Shown: positions 7,299 through 16,573 of the stretch, in pieces
Numbering within the stretch: the first letter of the stretch is position 1
Layout: every line of letters starts with the position of its first letter
NCBI RefSeq assembly: GCF_019976975.1
Contig: NZ_AP024630.1
Location: forward strand, 2,666,001-2,730,000
Length of the DNA stretch: 64,000 nt
Source of the DNA: Arthrobacter sp. NtRootA1
GTDB taxonomy: Bacteria; Actinomycetota; Actinomycetes; Actinomycetales; Micrococcaceae
Reading direction: 5' to 3'
Position numbers and translations under genes: made by a program
The notes under the pieces: generated by a model
What the model saw: the letters and a program-made list of their open reading frames with translations, nothing else
What the model was told of the DNA's origin: nothing
Database searches by the model: none

Positions 7299-8330
7299 TC
7301 AGGCGGAGCGCTTGCGCGATTCCGCCCGCGGCGCGGCGGTGCTTCCGCGGGGTACGAGCCAGCCCGCCGAGACGGACTCATAGGGATCGTTGCCGGCTGG
7401 CGGGTTGTTGAGCCTGCGGATGAACCAAAGTCCGCAGGAGGTAGCCACGTCTCCGATAGGGAGACTGATGGTGGTGAGGCCAGGCCCCCACCAGGAGAAG
7501 CCACTTTGATCGCCGAACCCGACGACCGAAAGCTCGCTGGGCACCTCGATTCCTATCTCCAGGGCCGCGTCCAGCAGCCCAACGGTGTGTTGCACGGAGC
7601 CCAGTACGACGGCGGTTGGCGGGGTCGGCTGGTTCAGCAGCCGGCGGATCGCTTCCTTGGCATGCTCCGGTGAGGCAGGCGGCCCGAGTTCGATCAGATC
7701 AGAGGCTGGCGGGATGCCATCGGCGAGTAGTGCCTGGGTATAGCCCTCCAGCCGTTCCCGGCCCGTGGGCAGGTCCTCGGATGCGCCGATATATGCAATC
7801 CGCGTGTGCCCGAGTTCCAGTAAGTGCGCCGTGGCATCCTGTAACGCCCGCTGGTCGTCGAGGCCGAACCATTGACCGCCCAGGGATGCATGCCGGCGCA
7901 GCAACTGGACGTGCGGCATGCCCCGTAGCAGGTTGACCGAGTCCCCGTGGGGGTTGGGTGTCGGTGCAATCACCACTCCTGCTGCGTGACTGGCGGACAA
8001 CTCACGGAGGTGCCGCCGCTCGATCAGGCGATCATCGAACGTCTCCGCGAGCATCAGCTGATACTCCTCCCCGGCCATGATCGCGGACAATTCGTGGGCG
8101 ATGGTCGAGTAGAAGCTGTTGCGGACATCCGGGATGACAAGCCCGACGACGTTGCTTGAGGCGCCACGCATCATCCTGGCCGCCCGGTTACCGACGTAGC
8201 CAAGCTCCGAAGCGGCCTGGCGGACACGCACCTTGGTCTGCTCGCTGATGCGGGCGTCGTCGGCCAGTGCGCGGCCGACCGTAGAGACGGATAGTTGCAA
8301 ATGCGCAGCGATATCCTTGGTCGTAACCAT
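7299..8330 (-). CDS. LacI-family transcriptional regulator of the aromatic/glutarate regulon
   Basis: 343 residues. The start is the ATG with AGGAGGAAC just upstream; the protein begins MVTTKDIAAHLQLSVSTVGR, the LacI helix-turn-helix, followed by the hinge helix NRAARMMRGASSN and a periplasmic-binding-like effector domain. It heads a minus-strand run with the dioxygenase, CMD and dehydrogenase, and diverges from the MFS-CoA transferase operon. Operators with identical TGCTATCGTTAGCA cores flank it, and one overlaps its own promoter, so autoregulation and control of all four units is likely. The effector is probably a pathway acid or CoA ester. Confidence 0.9.
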   Translation of the reverse strand: MVTTKDIAAHLQLSVSTVGRALADDARISEQTKVRVRQAASELGYVGNRAARMMRGASSNVVGLVIPDVRNSFYSTIAHELSAIMAGEEYQLMLAETFDDRLIERRHLRELSASHAAGVVIAPTPNPHGDSVNLLRGMPHVQLLRRHASLGGQWFGLDDQRALQDATAHLLELGHTRIAYIGASEDLPTGRERLEGYTQALLADGIPPASDLIELGPPASPEHAKEAIRRLLNQPTPPTAVVLGSVQHTVGLLDAALEIGIEVPSELSVVGFGDQSGFSWWGPGLTTISLPIGDVATSCGLWFIRRLNNPPAGNDPYESVSAGWLVPRGSTAAPRAESRKRSA

Positions 8331-8406
8331 CGTTCCTCCTGGGCAAATCTCTTCGTGGGTCATTGCTTTCGGTGGTTTGACTTGTAGCCCAAACCCCCTG
8401 GCTTGA

Positions 8407-8420
8407 TGCTAACGATAGCA
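8407..8420. promoter_or_regulatory. LacI-type operator, copy 3
   Basis: TGCTAACGATAGCA, identical to copy 1, overlaps the -10 box of the lacI-dioxygenase promoter. Confidence 0.82.
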
Positions 8421-8439
8421 CGGCTGACTGCGACGTCAA
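8412..8439 (-). promoter_or_regulatory. Probable promoter of the lacI-dioxygenase operon
   Basis: On the minus strand TTGACG and TATCGT are separated by 16 bases. The -10 box is inside operator copy 3, the same arrangement as in the MFS promoter. Confidence 0.65.
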
Positions 8440-8556
8440 GGGGAATCCATTGGATCGAAGAAATGTTAGCCCCTTGTCGTTGGCTCCCAATGCGAGTGTA
8501 ATCATTGGATTCTTGCTGGTTTCAAAACTTCTTGATGGTGATTTTCGTAGCCGCTC

Positions 8557-8584
8557 TTGACTCGATGCCGCTCGGTGCTATCGT
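8557..8584 (+). promoter_or_regulatory. Probable promoter of the MFS-CoA transferase-GCDH operon
   Basis: TTGACT and TATCGT are separated by 16 bases, with TATCGT inside operator copy 4. This implies a leader of roughly 175 bases before the MFS start. Confidence 0.65.
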
Positions 8585-8589
8585 TAGCA
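8576..8589. promoter_or_regulatory. LacI-type operator, copy 4
   Basis: TGCTATCGTTAGCA, extending to GTGCTATCGTTAGCAC with flanking bases. It is the same core as copies 1 and 3 in the opposite orientation. Confidence 0.82.
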
Positions 8590-8709
8590 CTACATCGAAT
8601 CGCAGAATGTTCCCACCGTCTTTCTGCGCAGCCAGCCCCTTCCTGCGTTACAGGTTGGCCCTCTTCAAGCATTCCGAACTGGCCCTTGCAGCCAGGCACT
8701 CCGCTGATG

Positions 8710-8757
8710 CAAGCCACCTACAACGCAAGCCACATACAACGCCAGCCCTCTACAAGG
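8710..8757 (+). repeat. Three tandem 16-bp repeats in the MFS leader
   Basis: CAAGCCACCTACAACG, CAAGCCACATACAACG and CCAGCCCTCTACAAGG follow each other without a gap. The third unit runs into the AAGGAG ribosome binding site of the MFS gene. They could come from slippage or could bind a regulator or ribosome standby factor; function unknown. Confidence 0.75.
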
Positions 8758-8765
8758 AGACAATG

Positions 8766-10175
8766 ATGTCCCATCCAAATACTTCCAGTTCCGGGAGCGC
8801 CCCTGGCACGGCGGCTTCCAGCGTTAAGCACGCAGTCCCCACCTACCCTGAGCCGATGGACGCTATCTCCATGGATGCCATCCCGGCCAGTCCGGCCCCA
8901 TCCAGGGTCAAGAACAACCCCGAGGGCATGGCAACGAACCTCATTGCTGCCGTGTCGCTGGGGGTCTTGGCCATCACTTTCATGCTCAACGCCATGGACC
9001 GGCAGGTCTTCGCGCCCCTCATGACCACGATCGCAAAAGAGTACGGCTTCAACCTCCAGACAGGTGGACTTCTGGCCACGGTATTTACCCTGGGTATGGC
9101 TGTCGCCGGAATTCCCGCAGGTTTCCTCGTGGAGCGGTTCTCGCGTAAAGCCGTCCTGCTGGTCAGCATCGCGATTTACTCACTAGGTACCTTGGCTACC
9201 CCGCTCGCAACATCGTGGGGAGACATGGCCGTGTACCGGATCATCTCCGGGCTCGGCGAGGGGATGCAAGCCGCAGCCCTGTTCGCAGCTGTTGGCGCGT
9301 TCTTCCACCACCGTCGTGGCCTTGCCCTCGGGATTCTGGGCTTCGCATTTGGCTTGGGCGCAACCTTCGGGCCCGGACTCGGCATTATGTTCGCTGGCCA
9401 ATTTGGAACGTGGCGGGCCCCGTTCACCATCTTCGGACTTCTTGGCCTGGTTCTGGCAGTGACAGCGATGTTCACCGTCAGCCGCAAATTCACTGAGCAA
9501 GCTATCAGCACCACCGGCGTGGAGGGTTCCTACGATTACATGCCGGCCAAGGCCTACAACCGTAACTCACTCGCTATCGCTGCAGCTTCCGGATGCGGGG
9601 CCCTCGCCTTATATGGATTCCTGGGTCTGTACCCCACGTTCCTGACCACCCAGTTGGGCGTATCCACCGGGGAATCAGCGCTGGCGCTGAGCTTTGTCGG
9701 TGTGGGTGGTCTGGCGGGCCTGCTCGGTGGTTGGATCGGTGACCGGATCAACCAGAGAATCCTGTTGATCGTATCCCTGGCCGTGATGGCTGTTCTCGGC
9801 GTGCTCATCTACGTAGTGCAGGCAACCTTCGCGTGGCAGTGCGTCTTCGCTTGCCTCATGGGCGTGTTCGGGACCGGAGTCTTCTTCCCCAACACCAACA
9901 GCGTGATCCAAAGGGCAGTCCGTCCCCACCAAGTGGGGCGAGCCGCCGGGCTGTTCGTCACCTGCTACTACGGCTCCGCAGCTTTTTCCGGCCTGCTGTT
10001 CGCAGCGCTGGTGCCTCAATTCGGTTGGCAGGGAGCAGGGCTGCTGCAAGTCACCGTACTACCGCTGGCTGCGGCCGCCATCATGCTGATCGTTCAGACA
10101 TCGCTGTTCAATAACGCCGCGCGCGGCCGCCCATTGATCCCTGTGATTCGACCGAAAGGAGAACCACATGACTGA
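8766..10175 (+). CDS. MFS transporter, probable organic/aromatic acid permease
   Basis: 469 residues. AAGGAG lies six bases before this ATG; the adjacent upstream ATG is too close. A hydrophilic N-terminus of about 55 residues precedes about 12 hydrophobic segments. The MFS cytoplasmic-loop signature between segments 2 and 3 reads PAGFLVERFSRKAV, repeated as GGWIGDRINQR in the second half. First gene of the operator-controlled MFS-CoA transferase-GCDH operon, so it most likely imports the growth substrate (a carboxylic acid). It overlaps the CoA transferase gene by eight bases. Confidence 0.85.
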   Translation: MSHPNTSSSGSAPGTAASSVKHAVPTYPEPMDAISMDAIPASPAPSRVKNNPEGMATNLIAAVSLGVLAITFMLNAMDRQVFAPLMTTIAKEYGFNLQTGGLLATVFTLGMAVAGIPAGFLVERFSRKAVLLVSIAIYSLGTLATPLATSWGDMAVYRIISGLGEGMQAAALFAAVGAFFHHRRGLALGILGFAFGLGATFGPGLGIMFAGQFGTWRAPFTIFGLLGLVLAVTAMFTVSRKFTEQAISTTGVEGSYDYMPAKAYNRNSLAIAAASGCGALALYGFLGLYPTFLTTQLGVSTGESALALSFVGVGGLAGLLGGWIGDRINQRILLIVSLAVMAVLGVLIYVVQATFAWQCVFACLMGVFGTGVFFPNTNSVIQRAVRPHQVGRAAGLFVTCYYGSAAFSGLLFAALVPQFGWQGAGLLQVTVLPLAAAAIMLIVQTSLFNNAARGRPLIPVIRPKGEPHD

Positions 10176-11415
10176 CGCCGATTTCAAGGAGCAGCCAATT
10201 GGCGCACTGACCGGGATACTCGTTGCCGATTTCAGCCGGGTGCTGGCAGCACCCTACGCAACAATGTTGTTCGGTGACCTTGGCGCCGATGTCATCAAAA
10301 TTGAAAGGCCCGGCCTAGGTGATGACACCCGGCAATGGGGCCCGCCGTTTACCGACGATCATGAAGCTACATACTTCTTATCAGTGAACCGCAACAAGCG
10401 ATCATTCACCGCTGACATGGCCAACCCTGCCGACCATCGAGACCTGGTGGAGCTTATCCGGCGCGCGGACGTGCTGATCGAAAACTTCCGTCCAGGCACC
10501 ATGGCCCGGCACGGCTTGTCCTATGACCAGGTCGCAGAGATTAACCCACAGCTGGTGTATTGCTCCATCACGGGGTTTGGTTCGAGTGATGACGCAGCAG
10601 CCCTGCCAGGCTACGACCTCCTGGTGCAGGCCGTTGGAGGACTAATGAGCGTGACCGGTCCTGGGCCGGGCGAACCTGTAAAAGCAGGGGTCGCCTTGGT
10701 AGATGTGCTGACCGGGCTGCATGCGGCGATTGGCGTGCTGGCCGCCCTCAGGGCTCGAGAGTCCACAGGCCGGGGCCAACTCGTCGAAGTGAACCTACTG
10801 AGTACATTGCTGTCCAGTATGGTCAACCAGAGCGTTGGCTATACCGCCGGCGGCTTCGTTCCGGGCATCATTGGTAACCGGCACCCTTCGATCGCGCCCT
10901 ACCAGCTGTTCCCGGCGTCAGACAGGCAAATCGTCATCGCCGTAGGCAACGACCGGCAGTTCGCCCAATTATGTTCTGCACTTGGAATCCCTGATATCGC
11001 CGAAGAACCCCGTTTCGCTACCAATCCGTCGCGCGTGGCCCACATCGAAGAACTCGATCGGGCGATAAGTGCGCAAACCCTGGGTCAAAGCGCAGAGCAC
11101 TGGTACCGCGAGCTGTCGGCTTGCGGGGTCCCCTGCGGTCCCGTCAATGACATTGCTGGCGCCTTCGCGATGGCAGGCCGACTCGGACTGAACGCCCGCG
11201 TCGACGTCGGGGAAGGGACCGACACCGTCAGCCTGCCGGCCAATCCGATCAGCCTGTCAGAGACGCCCGTCTCTTACCACCGCCGGCCGCCACGGCTCGG
11301 CCAGGACGCTGAGGAAGTGTCCGCCTGGCTTCACGGACCCACAACAACGAAGCTACCGCAACATCTGGACCAACAGAGCAAAAGCCAGCATCAACCAATG
11401 GGAGCACACACGTGA
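10168..11415 (+). CDS. CaiB/BaiF-type (family III) CoA transferase
   Basis: 415 residues; AAAGGAG upstream of the ATG. Typical class III features: LVADFSRVLAAPYATMLFGDLGADVIKIERPG at the N-terminus, SVNRNKRSFTADM, the Asp nucleophile region in GYDLLVQAVGG, and VNLLSTLLSS. These enzymes move CoA between carboxylic acids, for example succinyl-CoA to glutarate. Next to glutaryl-CoA dehydrogenase it is well placed to activate glutarate, as in other glutarate operons. A different acid is possible. Its stop overlaps the next start as GTGA. Confidence 0.87.
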   Translation: MTDADFKEQPIGALTGILVADFSRVLAAPYATMLFGDLGADVIKIERPGLGDDTRQWGPPFTDDHEATYFLSVNRNKRSFTADMANPADHRDLVELIRRADVLIENFRPGTMARHGLSYDQVAEINPQLVYCSITGFGSSDDAAALPGYDLLVQAVGGLMSVTGPGPGEPVKAGVALVDVLTGLHAAIGVLAALRARESTGRGQLVEVNLLSTLLSSMVNQSVGYTAGGFVPGIIGNRHPSIAPYQLFPASDRQIVIAVGNDRQFAQLCSALGIPDIAEEPRFATNPSRVAHIEELDRAISAQTLGQSAEHWYRELSACGVPCGPVNDIAGAFAMAGRLGLNARVDVGEGTDTVSLPANPISLSETPVSYHRRPPRLGQDAEEVSAWLHGPTTTKLPQHLDQQSKSQHQPMGAHT

Positions 11416-12575
11416 CCGACCTTGCCACCGACTACCTCGACATCGACTCCCTGCTTACGGAGCAGGAGCTTGACCTGCGCACCCAGGTCCGCCGGTTCGT
11501 CGATGACCGGATCCGTCCCAACATCAATTCCTGGTACGAGGACGCTGTATTCCCACAGGACCTTGTCAAGGAAATGGGGAGCCTGGGCCTCCTGGGAATG
11601 CACCTGAGCGGCTACGACTGTGGCGGCCGCAGCGCGGTCGAATATGGGATCGCCGCAATGGAACTTGAAGCCGGTGACTCCGGCATCCGGACTTTTGTGT
11701 CAGTGCAAGGCTCTCTCGCCATGAGCGCGATCTCCAAGTTCGGCTCGGAGCAGCACAAGCAACAATGGCTGCCGGGCATGGCGGCCGGGGAACTAATCGG
11801 TTGTTTTGGCCTCACCGAGCCCACTGCCGGCAGTGACCCCGCGGGGATGGTCACCCGGGCCGTTCGAGGAAAATTGGGCTGGGTCCTCAACGGAGCGAAA
11901 CGCTGGATAGGCCTCGCATCCATCGCCGACGTCGCGATCATTTGGGCGAAGACCGACGACGGCATCCGCGGCTTCGTCGTCCCCACCGACACGCCGGGCT
12001 TCTCCGCCGTTCCGATATCCCAGAAGATGTCCATGCGGGCGTCGATCCAGTGCGACATCACCCTTGAGAACGTTCAACTGCCAGAAAGTGCCGTACTACC
12101 GGGCGTGGTCGGCCTCCGTGGTCCGTTCTCCTGCCTCAACGAGGCGAGGTACGGCATCATGTGGGGCGCGATGGGTGCGGCCCGGGACGCCTACCAGAGT
12201 GTTCTGGCATACGCGCAGGAGCGCACACAATTCGGCAAACCGATCGCCTCGTTTCAACTCACCCAGCAAAAGCTCGTTGACATGGTCCTGGAAATCCAGA
12301 AGGGAACGCTCGTTGCCCTTCAGACAGGGCGGCTCAAGGACGCTGGACGCTTGCGCCCCGAGCAGATTTCCTTCGGCAAACTCAACAACGTCCGCCAAGC
12401 GATCGAGATCTGCCGTTCTGCCCGCACCATCCTTGGCGGAAACGGGATCACGCTTGAGCATTCACCGCTGCGCCATGCCAACAATCTGGAGAGCGTGCGC
12501 ACCTATGAGGGCACAGACGAGGTTCACACGCTGATCATGGGCCGTGCGATCACTGGCATCCCGAGCTTTTCGTAG
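11412..12575 (+). CDS. gcdH: Glutaryl-CoA dehydrogenase-like acyl-CoA dehydrogenase
   Basis: 387 residues, GTG start with GGGAG upstream. It matches the glutaryl-CoA dehydrogenase branch: RTFVSVQGSLAMSAI near residue 95 (the substrate-carboxylate arginine region), GCFGLTEPTAGSDP, GAKRWIGLASIADVAIIWAK, and the catalytic base Glu in RTYEGTDEVHTLIMGRAI. The reaction would be FAD-dependent oxidation and decarboxylation of glutaryl-CoA to crotonyl-CoA with electrons passing to ETF. The CoA transferase upstream and hydratase/dehydrogenase downstream support this. A non-decarboxylating close relative cannot be excluded. Confidence 0.87.
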   Translation: MTDLATDYLDIDSLLTEQELDLRTQVRRFVDDRIRPNINSWYEDAVFPQDLVKEMGSLGLLGMHLSGYDCGGRSAVEYGIAAMELEAGDSGIRTFVSVQGSLAMSAISKFGSEQHKQQWLPGMAAGELIGCFGLTEPTAGSDPAGMVTRAVRGKLGWVLNGAKRWIGLASIADVAIIWAKTDDGIRGFVVPTDTPGFSAVPISQKMSMRASIQCDITLENVQLPESAVLPGVVGLRGPFSCLNEARYGIMWGAMGAARDAYQSVLAYAQERTQFGKPIASFQLTQQKLVDMVLEIQKGTLVALQTGRLKDAGRLRPEQISFGKLNNVRQAIEICRSARTILGGNGITLEHSPLRHANNLESVRTYEGTDEVHTLIMGRAITGIPSFS

Positions 12576-12577
12576 CC

Positions 12578-14665
12578 ATGGAAACAGCTACCCGCATCGA
12601 GGTACCTCAAGAGTCCGGGAAGTCAGTCACTACGACTTCCACCACCTACATTGACCATGCTGGATTCCGCTTTGCACTTCTGACTTTGACGAACTCCGGG
12701 CATCGCCCTGTGACCATGGGGCCGACATCGTTGGCCGGGTTCGAGGCCGCGTTGAACTCCTTGGACCTCTCCAGGGTTGACGCAGTTGCTGTCACCGGTC
12801 AAGGCCCGGTGTTTTGTGCCGGAGCAGACCTGAAAGTGATGACAGCACTCACCACCCTGGAACAGGCCGAGGATGTGGCGCGCCAAGGCCTAACAGCGTT
12901 GGGCCGCCTGGCCGCGCTATCTGTTCCAACGTTCGCCTTCATCAATGGCGTCGCGTTGGGCGGCGGGCTGGAACTGGCCCTGCACGCCGACTACCGCACT
13001 GTCGCCCACTCTGCACGGGCACTGGGTTTTCCGGAAGTCCGGCTCGGCCTGATTCCGGGCTGGGGCGGTATTCGGCGCACAGTGGAACTCCTTGGCCCGG
13101 ACCTCACGGCACGTCTGGTGGTCACAGACTCGCTCGCGGGCAGGACGCTCTCTTCGCAGGCGGCGGCCAACATTGGCTTGGTCGATCGCATGCTCCCGGG
13201 GGACGGGTTCCTGCAAGCCTCGCTGGACTTCGCGGTCGGCATCCTCTCCGGAAAGGACTCAGCCACAGCGCACATGGGCCCAGACAAGGAACGGAAGCCT
13301 TTTGGCGCCGTCGCCCCTTTCACGGCCCTGGACGCGATGCGCAAGAAGCTGGACGCGCGTCTCCATGGCGCTGCCCCCGCACCCTATCGTGCCTTGGAGC
13401 TGATCTCCGCGGCAGCCCGAACGCCGCGCGGCACCACGGGATCAGCGGCAGAGATTCGTGCGTTCGGCGAACTGCTGCTCTCCGATGAGGCCCGAGCGAG
13501 CATTTATGCATTCCATGTCACACAGTCCATGGTGAAGAAGCCCACGGGCAGGCCAGCTGTTGAGCCCCTCCCGGTTCGATCCGTGGGCGTTATCGGAGCT
13601 GGGCTGATGGCCAGCCAGCTCGCGCTGATCTTCGCGCAAAAGTTGCGCGTCCCGGTGCGAATCACGGATCTGTCCCAGGAACGCGTCGATTCCGCGTTGG
13701 GCCGGATCGGTGTCCAGTTGGACAAACAGGTTTCCGCCAGCCGCCTCGCGGTTGAAGACTCCGACGACATTCTCGCCCTAATCACCGGCGGGACGGACAA
13801 GGCGGTATTGGCGGACTGCGATGTGGTCATTGAGGCAGTCTTCGAAGAACTTGATCTCAAGCGCGCTGTGTTTGCAGAAGTCGAACCGCTCATCCGGCCA
13901 GACGCGCTGCTGTTGACCAACACGTCCTCCCTGTCGGTCGAGGCCATGGGCGCCACTCTGAACCACCCCGAGCGACTCATTGGCTTCCATTTCTTCAATC
14001 CAGTGGCCGTGCTGCCGCTCGTGGAAATCGTCGCGACACAACACACAGACGACGAGTCGCTGGCCACGGCATTTGACCTGGCGGGACGACTTCAGAAAAC
14101 AGCCGTGCTCGTCAAGGACACTCCCGGATTCGTGGTGAACCGCTTGCTGACGCGGCTCATTGACCAAGTGCTGTCACTGATTGACGACGGTGGCGACCCC
14201 GGTATTGTGGACCGCGCCTTGGAACCACTTGGACTGCCCATGACTCCGCTGCAACTTCTCCAGTACATCGGCCCGGGCGTGCAGCTCCACATTTGCGAGA
14301 CCCTGAACCGGGCGTATCCGGAACGCTTTGGCGTGAGCCGCAGCCTGACCGCTGTGGTGGCGGCGGGGCTCCCGGGCTACCTTGACAACGACGGCGGACT
14401 CTCGCCTGCCGCCGCCGCCCTCCTGCCGCCGGCCCACCCGACGGATTCCGGGGTGGTCCGCACGACCGTGCTGGCGGCGCTGGCCCAGGAAGTGACGGCG
14501 ATGCTCGAAGAGTCAATCGTTGCCGGAGCCGAACAGATCGATCTTTGCATGGTCCTCGGCGCCAACTATCCCTTTCACACCGGCGGCCTGACACCCCTTC
14601 TGGATCGGGAGGCTGGCAGTACCTTCCATCCCGGGATGCGCGTCCCCGTTTCCGCCCTTAGCTAG
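12578..14665 (+). CDS. Bifunctional enoyl-CoA hydratase / 3-hydroxyacyl-CoA dehydrogenase
   Basis: 695 residues. Residues about 25-290 are a crotonase domain: oxyanion-hole segments CAGADLKVM and NGVALGGGLELAL, and a catalytic Glu in FPEVRLGLIPGWGG. From about residue 325 a 3-hydroxyacyl-CoA dehydrogenase follows: GVIGAGLMASQLALIFA (NAD loop), FHFFNPVAVLPLVEIV (catalytic His region) and VKDTPGFVVNRLLTRL. It would turn crotonyl-CoA into acetoacetyl-CoA. The order ECH-HAD is that of FadJ/FadB alpha chains, at usual length. It starts two bases after the gcdH stop. Confidence 0.9.
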   Translation: METATRIEVPQESGKSVTTTSTTYIDHAGFRFALLTLTNSGHRPVTMGPTSLAGFEAALNSLDLSRVDAVAVTGQGPVFCAGADLKVMTALTTLEQAEDVARQGLTALGRLAALSVPTFAFINGVALGGGLELALHADYRTVAHSARALGFPEVRLGLIPGWGGIRRTVELLGPDLTARLVVTDSLAGRTLSSQAAANIGLVDRMLPGDGFLQASLDFAVGILSGKDSATAHMGPDKERKPFGAVAPFTALDAMRKKLDARLHGAAPAPYRALELISAAARTPRGTTGSAAEIRAFGELLLSDEARASIYAFHVTQSMVKKPTGRPAVEPLPVRSVGVIGAGLMASQLALIFAQKLRVPVRITDLSQERVDSALGRIGVQLDKQVSASRLAVEDSDDILALITGGTDKAVLADCDVVIEAVFEELDLKRAVFAEVEPLIRPDALLLTNTSSLSVEAMGATLNHPERLIGFHFFNPVAVLPLVEIVATQHTDDESLATAFDLAGRLQKTAVLVKDTPGFVVNRLLTRLIDQVLSLIDDGGDPGIVDRALEPLGLPMTPLQLLQYIGPGVQLHICETLNRAYPERFGVSRSLTAVVAAGLPGYLDNDGGLSPAAAALLPPAHPTDSGVVRTTVLAALAQEVTAMLEESIVAGAEQIDLCMVLGANYPFHTGGLTPLLDREAGSTFHPGMRVPVSALS

Positions 14666-14744
14666 GCCGTCCTGATCAACATCCGGGCCGCCATACGTGC
14701 GTCCCGGTCCTTCCGTCCTGCCGTCCCCGTCCGAGGAGAAGAAA

Positions 14745-15932
14745 ATGAACCCCCAACTAGATGTCGTCATCGTCGGGGCCGCCCGTACGCCGCAAGGGCG
14801 GCTGATGGGTCAGCTTGCCCCGCTGTCCGCAACCGAACTCGGTGGTGCCGCAGTCGGTGCTTCCGTCGAAAGGGCCAACGTGCACCCTAAGGATGTCGAC
14901 GCCGTCATCATGGGACACGTGCTCCAGGCCGGAGCAGGACAGAATCCTGCCCGCCAGGCAGCCGTCGCCGGCGGTATTCCGCTGAGCGCGCACGCCGTCA
15001 CCGTCAACAAAGTGTGCCTCTCCGGGCTGAGCGCAATCATTGAGGCGAGCCGGCTGTTACGTCTCGGTGAAGCCGCGGTCGTGGTTGCCGGCGGACAGGA
15101 ATCCATGAGTAATGCCCCGCATCTGCTGCCAGGGTCCCGCGCCGGGCATCTCTACGGAAACACCACGTTGATCGACTCAGCTGCCCACGACGGACTCACC
15201 GATGCCTTCGACCACGAGGCCATGGGCCTGGCCACGGATAGCGCCAATGACGCCCTTGGGATTCCCCGCGCCGATCAGGACAGGGTGGCAGCTGACTCTC
15301 ACCGACGGGCAGCGGCCGCCCAGACGGCGGGGGTATTCGACCAGGAAATCTCTCCGGTCAAAGTGCCCCGGCGGCGCGGAGAGTCCGAGCTGGTAGACAC
15401 AGACGAAGGTGTGCGTCCGGGCAGCAACACAGAGTCGCTGGGCAAGCTGAGGCCTGCGTTCTCCCCGAAGGGCACCATTACCGCCGGCAATGCCTCCCCG
15501 CTCAATGACGGCGCTGCCGCCGTCGTCCTCACAACGCGCAGCTATGCAGAAGCCCACCGTCTCAAAATCATGGCAGTGCTGGGCGCCCCGGGACAGACAG
15601 CTGGCCCCGATACCTCGCTGCCTGACAAGCCCGCCCGTGCCATCGCAACAGCGCTTGAGAGGCAAGGGTGGAGTACGGACGAGCTGGACTTCGTGGAGAT
15701 CAACGAGGCGTTTGCCTCGGTAGCCCTGCATGCGGCGGCGGAGCTGAGGATCGGCATGGACAGGGTCAACATCAACGGGGGAGCGATCGCCTTGGGCCAT
15801 CCCATTGGTGCCTCCGGCGCGCGGGTGGTGGTCTCCGCAGCGTACGAGCTGCAACGTCGCGGCACCGGCAAAGCGGCAGTGGCGCTGTGCGGCGGCGGAG
15901 GCCAGGGCGAGGCGCTCCTTCTGTGGAGGTGA
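14745..15932 (+). CDS. Acetyl-CoA C-acetyltransferase (thiolase)
   Basis: 395 residues; GAGGAG before the ATG. All thiolase signatures are present: VNKVCLSGLSAI with the acyl-accepting Cys near residue 88, NINGGAIALGHPIGASGAR with the catalytic His, and CGGGGQGEALLL with the second Cys. It cleaves acetoacetyl-CoA to two acetyl-CoA and closes the glutarate-type route begun by the CoA transferase. Last gene of the operon. Confidence 0.92.
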   Translation: MNPQLDVVIVGAARTPQGRLMGQLAPLSATELGGAAVGASVERANVHPKDVDAVIMGHVLQAGAGQNPARQAAVAGGIPLSAHAVTVNKVCLSGLSAIIEASRLLRLGEAAVVVAGGQESMSNAPHLLPGSRAGHLYGNTTLIDSAAHDGLTDAFDHEAMGLATDSANDALGIPRADQDRVAADSHRRAAAAQTAGVFDQEISPVKVPRRRGESELVDTDEGVRPGSNTESLGKLRPAFSPKGTITAGNASPLNDGAAAVVLTTRSYAEAHRLKIMAVLGAPGQTAGPDTSLPDKPARAIATALERQGWSTDELDFVEINEAFASVALHAAAELRIGMDRVNINGGAIALGHPIGASGARVVVSAAYELQRRGTGKAAVALCGGGGQGEALLLWR

Positions 15933-16171
15933 TCAAGTAGTCACGGCCTCAACGTGGCCTCAAAGAGCCACGCCAACAACCAAGTCCTTATCGAGAAGCA
16001 TTGCCGACGCAGATGACATCGGAAACTGACGCCCGAGCCGAGAGTGGTGTCCCACCAGAAGCGTCTCGATTCCAAGGTAATGGCACCCTGCCAACTTTCT
16101 GCATAACTTCTGTACGCATCTTCAAGCAGGCAGTTAGTCTTGGCTTCAACAAGATGCTGGGGGAGCAAATG

Positions 16172-16552
16172 ATGAAACCAATCATGGTTGACGGCGGCAA
16201 AAGCACCGTGGAATTGGCTGCCGAAGGAGTTCTCCGGATTGTGTGGAAGTCAGGGACTGTTCTGGAGGCTCCCGATGTACAAGGGGCGATGGCGAAGGTA
16301 AATGAGCTTGCAGGCGGTGTGGAATACCCGATGTTGATCGACATAGCGAACACCCAAGCGGTGACCCGCCAAGCCAGGTCCGTTTTCAGCGTGAAATGTG
16401 CCGCTTCGCGGATTGCGCTGCTTGGTTCAAGTCCACTCGATCGTGTCATTGCCAACTTTGCTATGGCACGGCGCACACTCCCGTGTCCCACTCGGTACTT
16501 CACTTCCCGCGACGAGGCCATGGCCTGGCTTCTCGGTACTCGGCTTTCCTGA
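16172..16552 (+). CDS. Small STAS/SpoIIAA-like protein (DUF7793-type)
   Basis: 126 residues. GGGAG lies six bases before the second of two adjacent ATGs, which I choose; longer upstream reading frames have no ribosome site. The layout (EGVLRIVWKSGTVLEAPDVQGAMAKVNEL, YPMLIDIANTQAVTRQARSVF, ALLGSSPLDRVIANFAM, PTRYFTSRDEAMAWLLG) matches small actinobacterial proteins with a STAS-like alpha/beta fold. Such proteins occur as many paralogues, probably in signalling. No operon partner; function unknown. Confidence 0.72.
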   Translation: MKPIMVDGGKSTVELAAEGVLRIVWKSGTVLEAPDVQGAMAKVNELAGGVEYPMLIDIANTQAVTRQARSVFSVKCAASRIALLGSSPLDRVIANFAMARRTLPCPTRYFTSRDEAMAWLLGTRLS

Positions 16553-16573
16553 TCCGTAGGGCGGCATGCGGCT

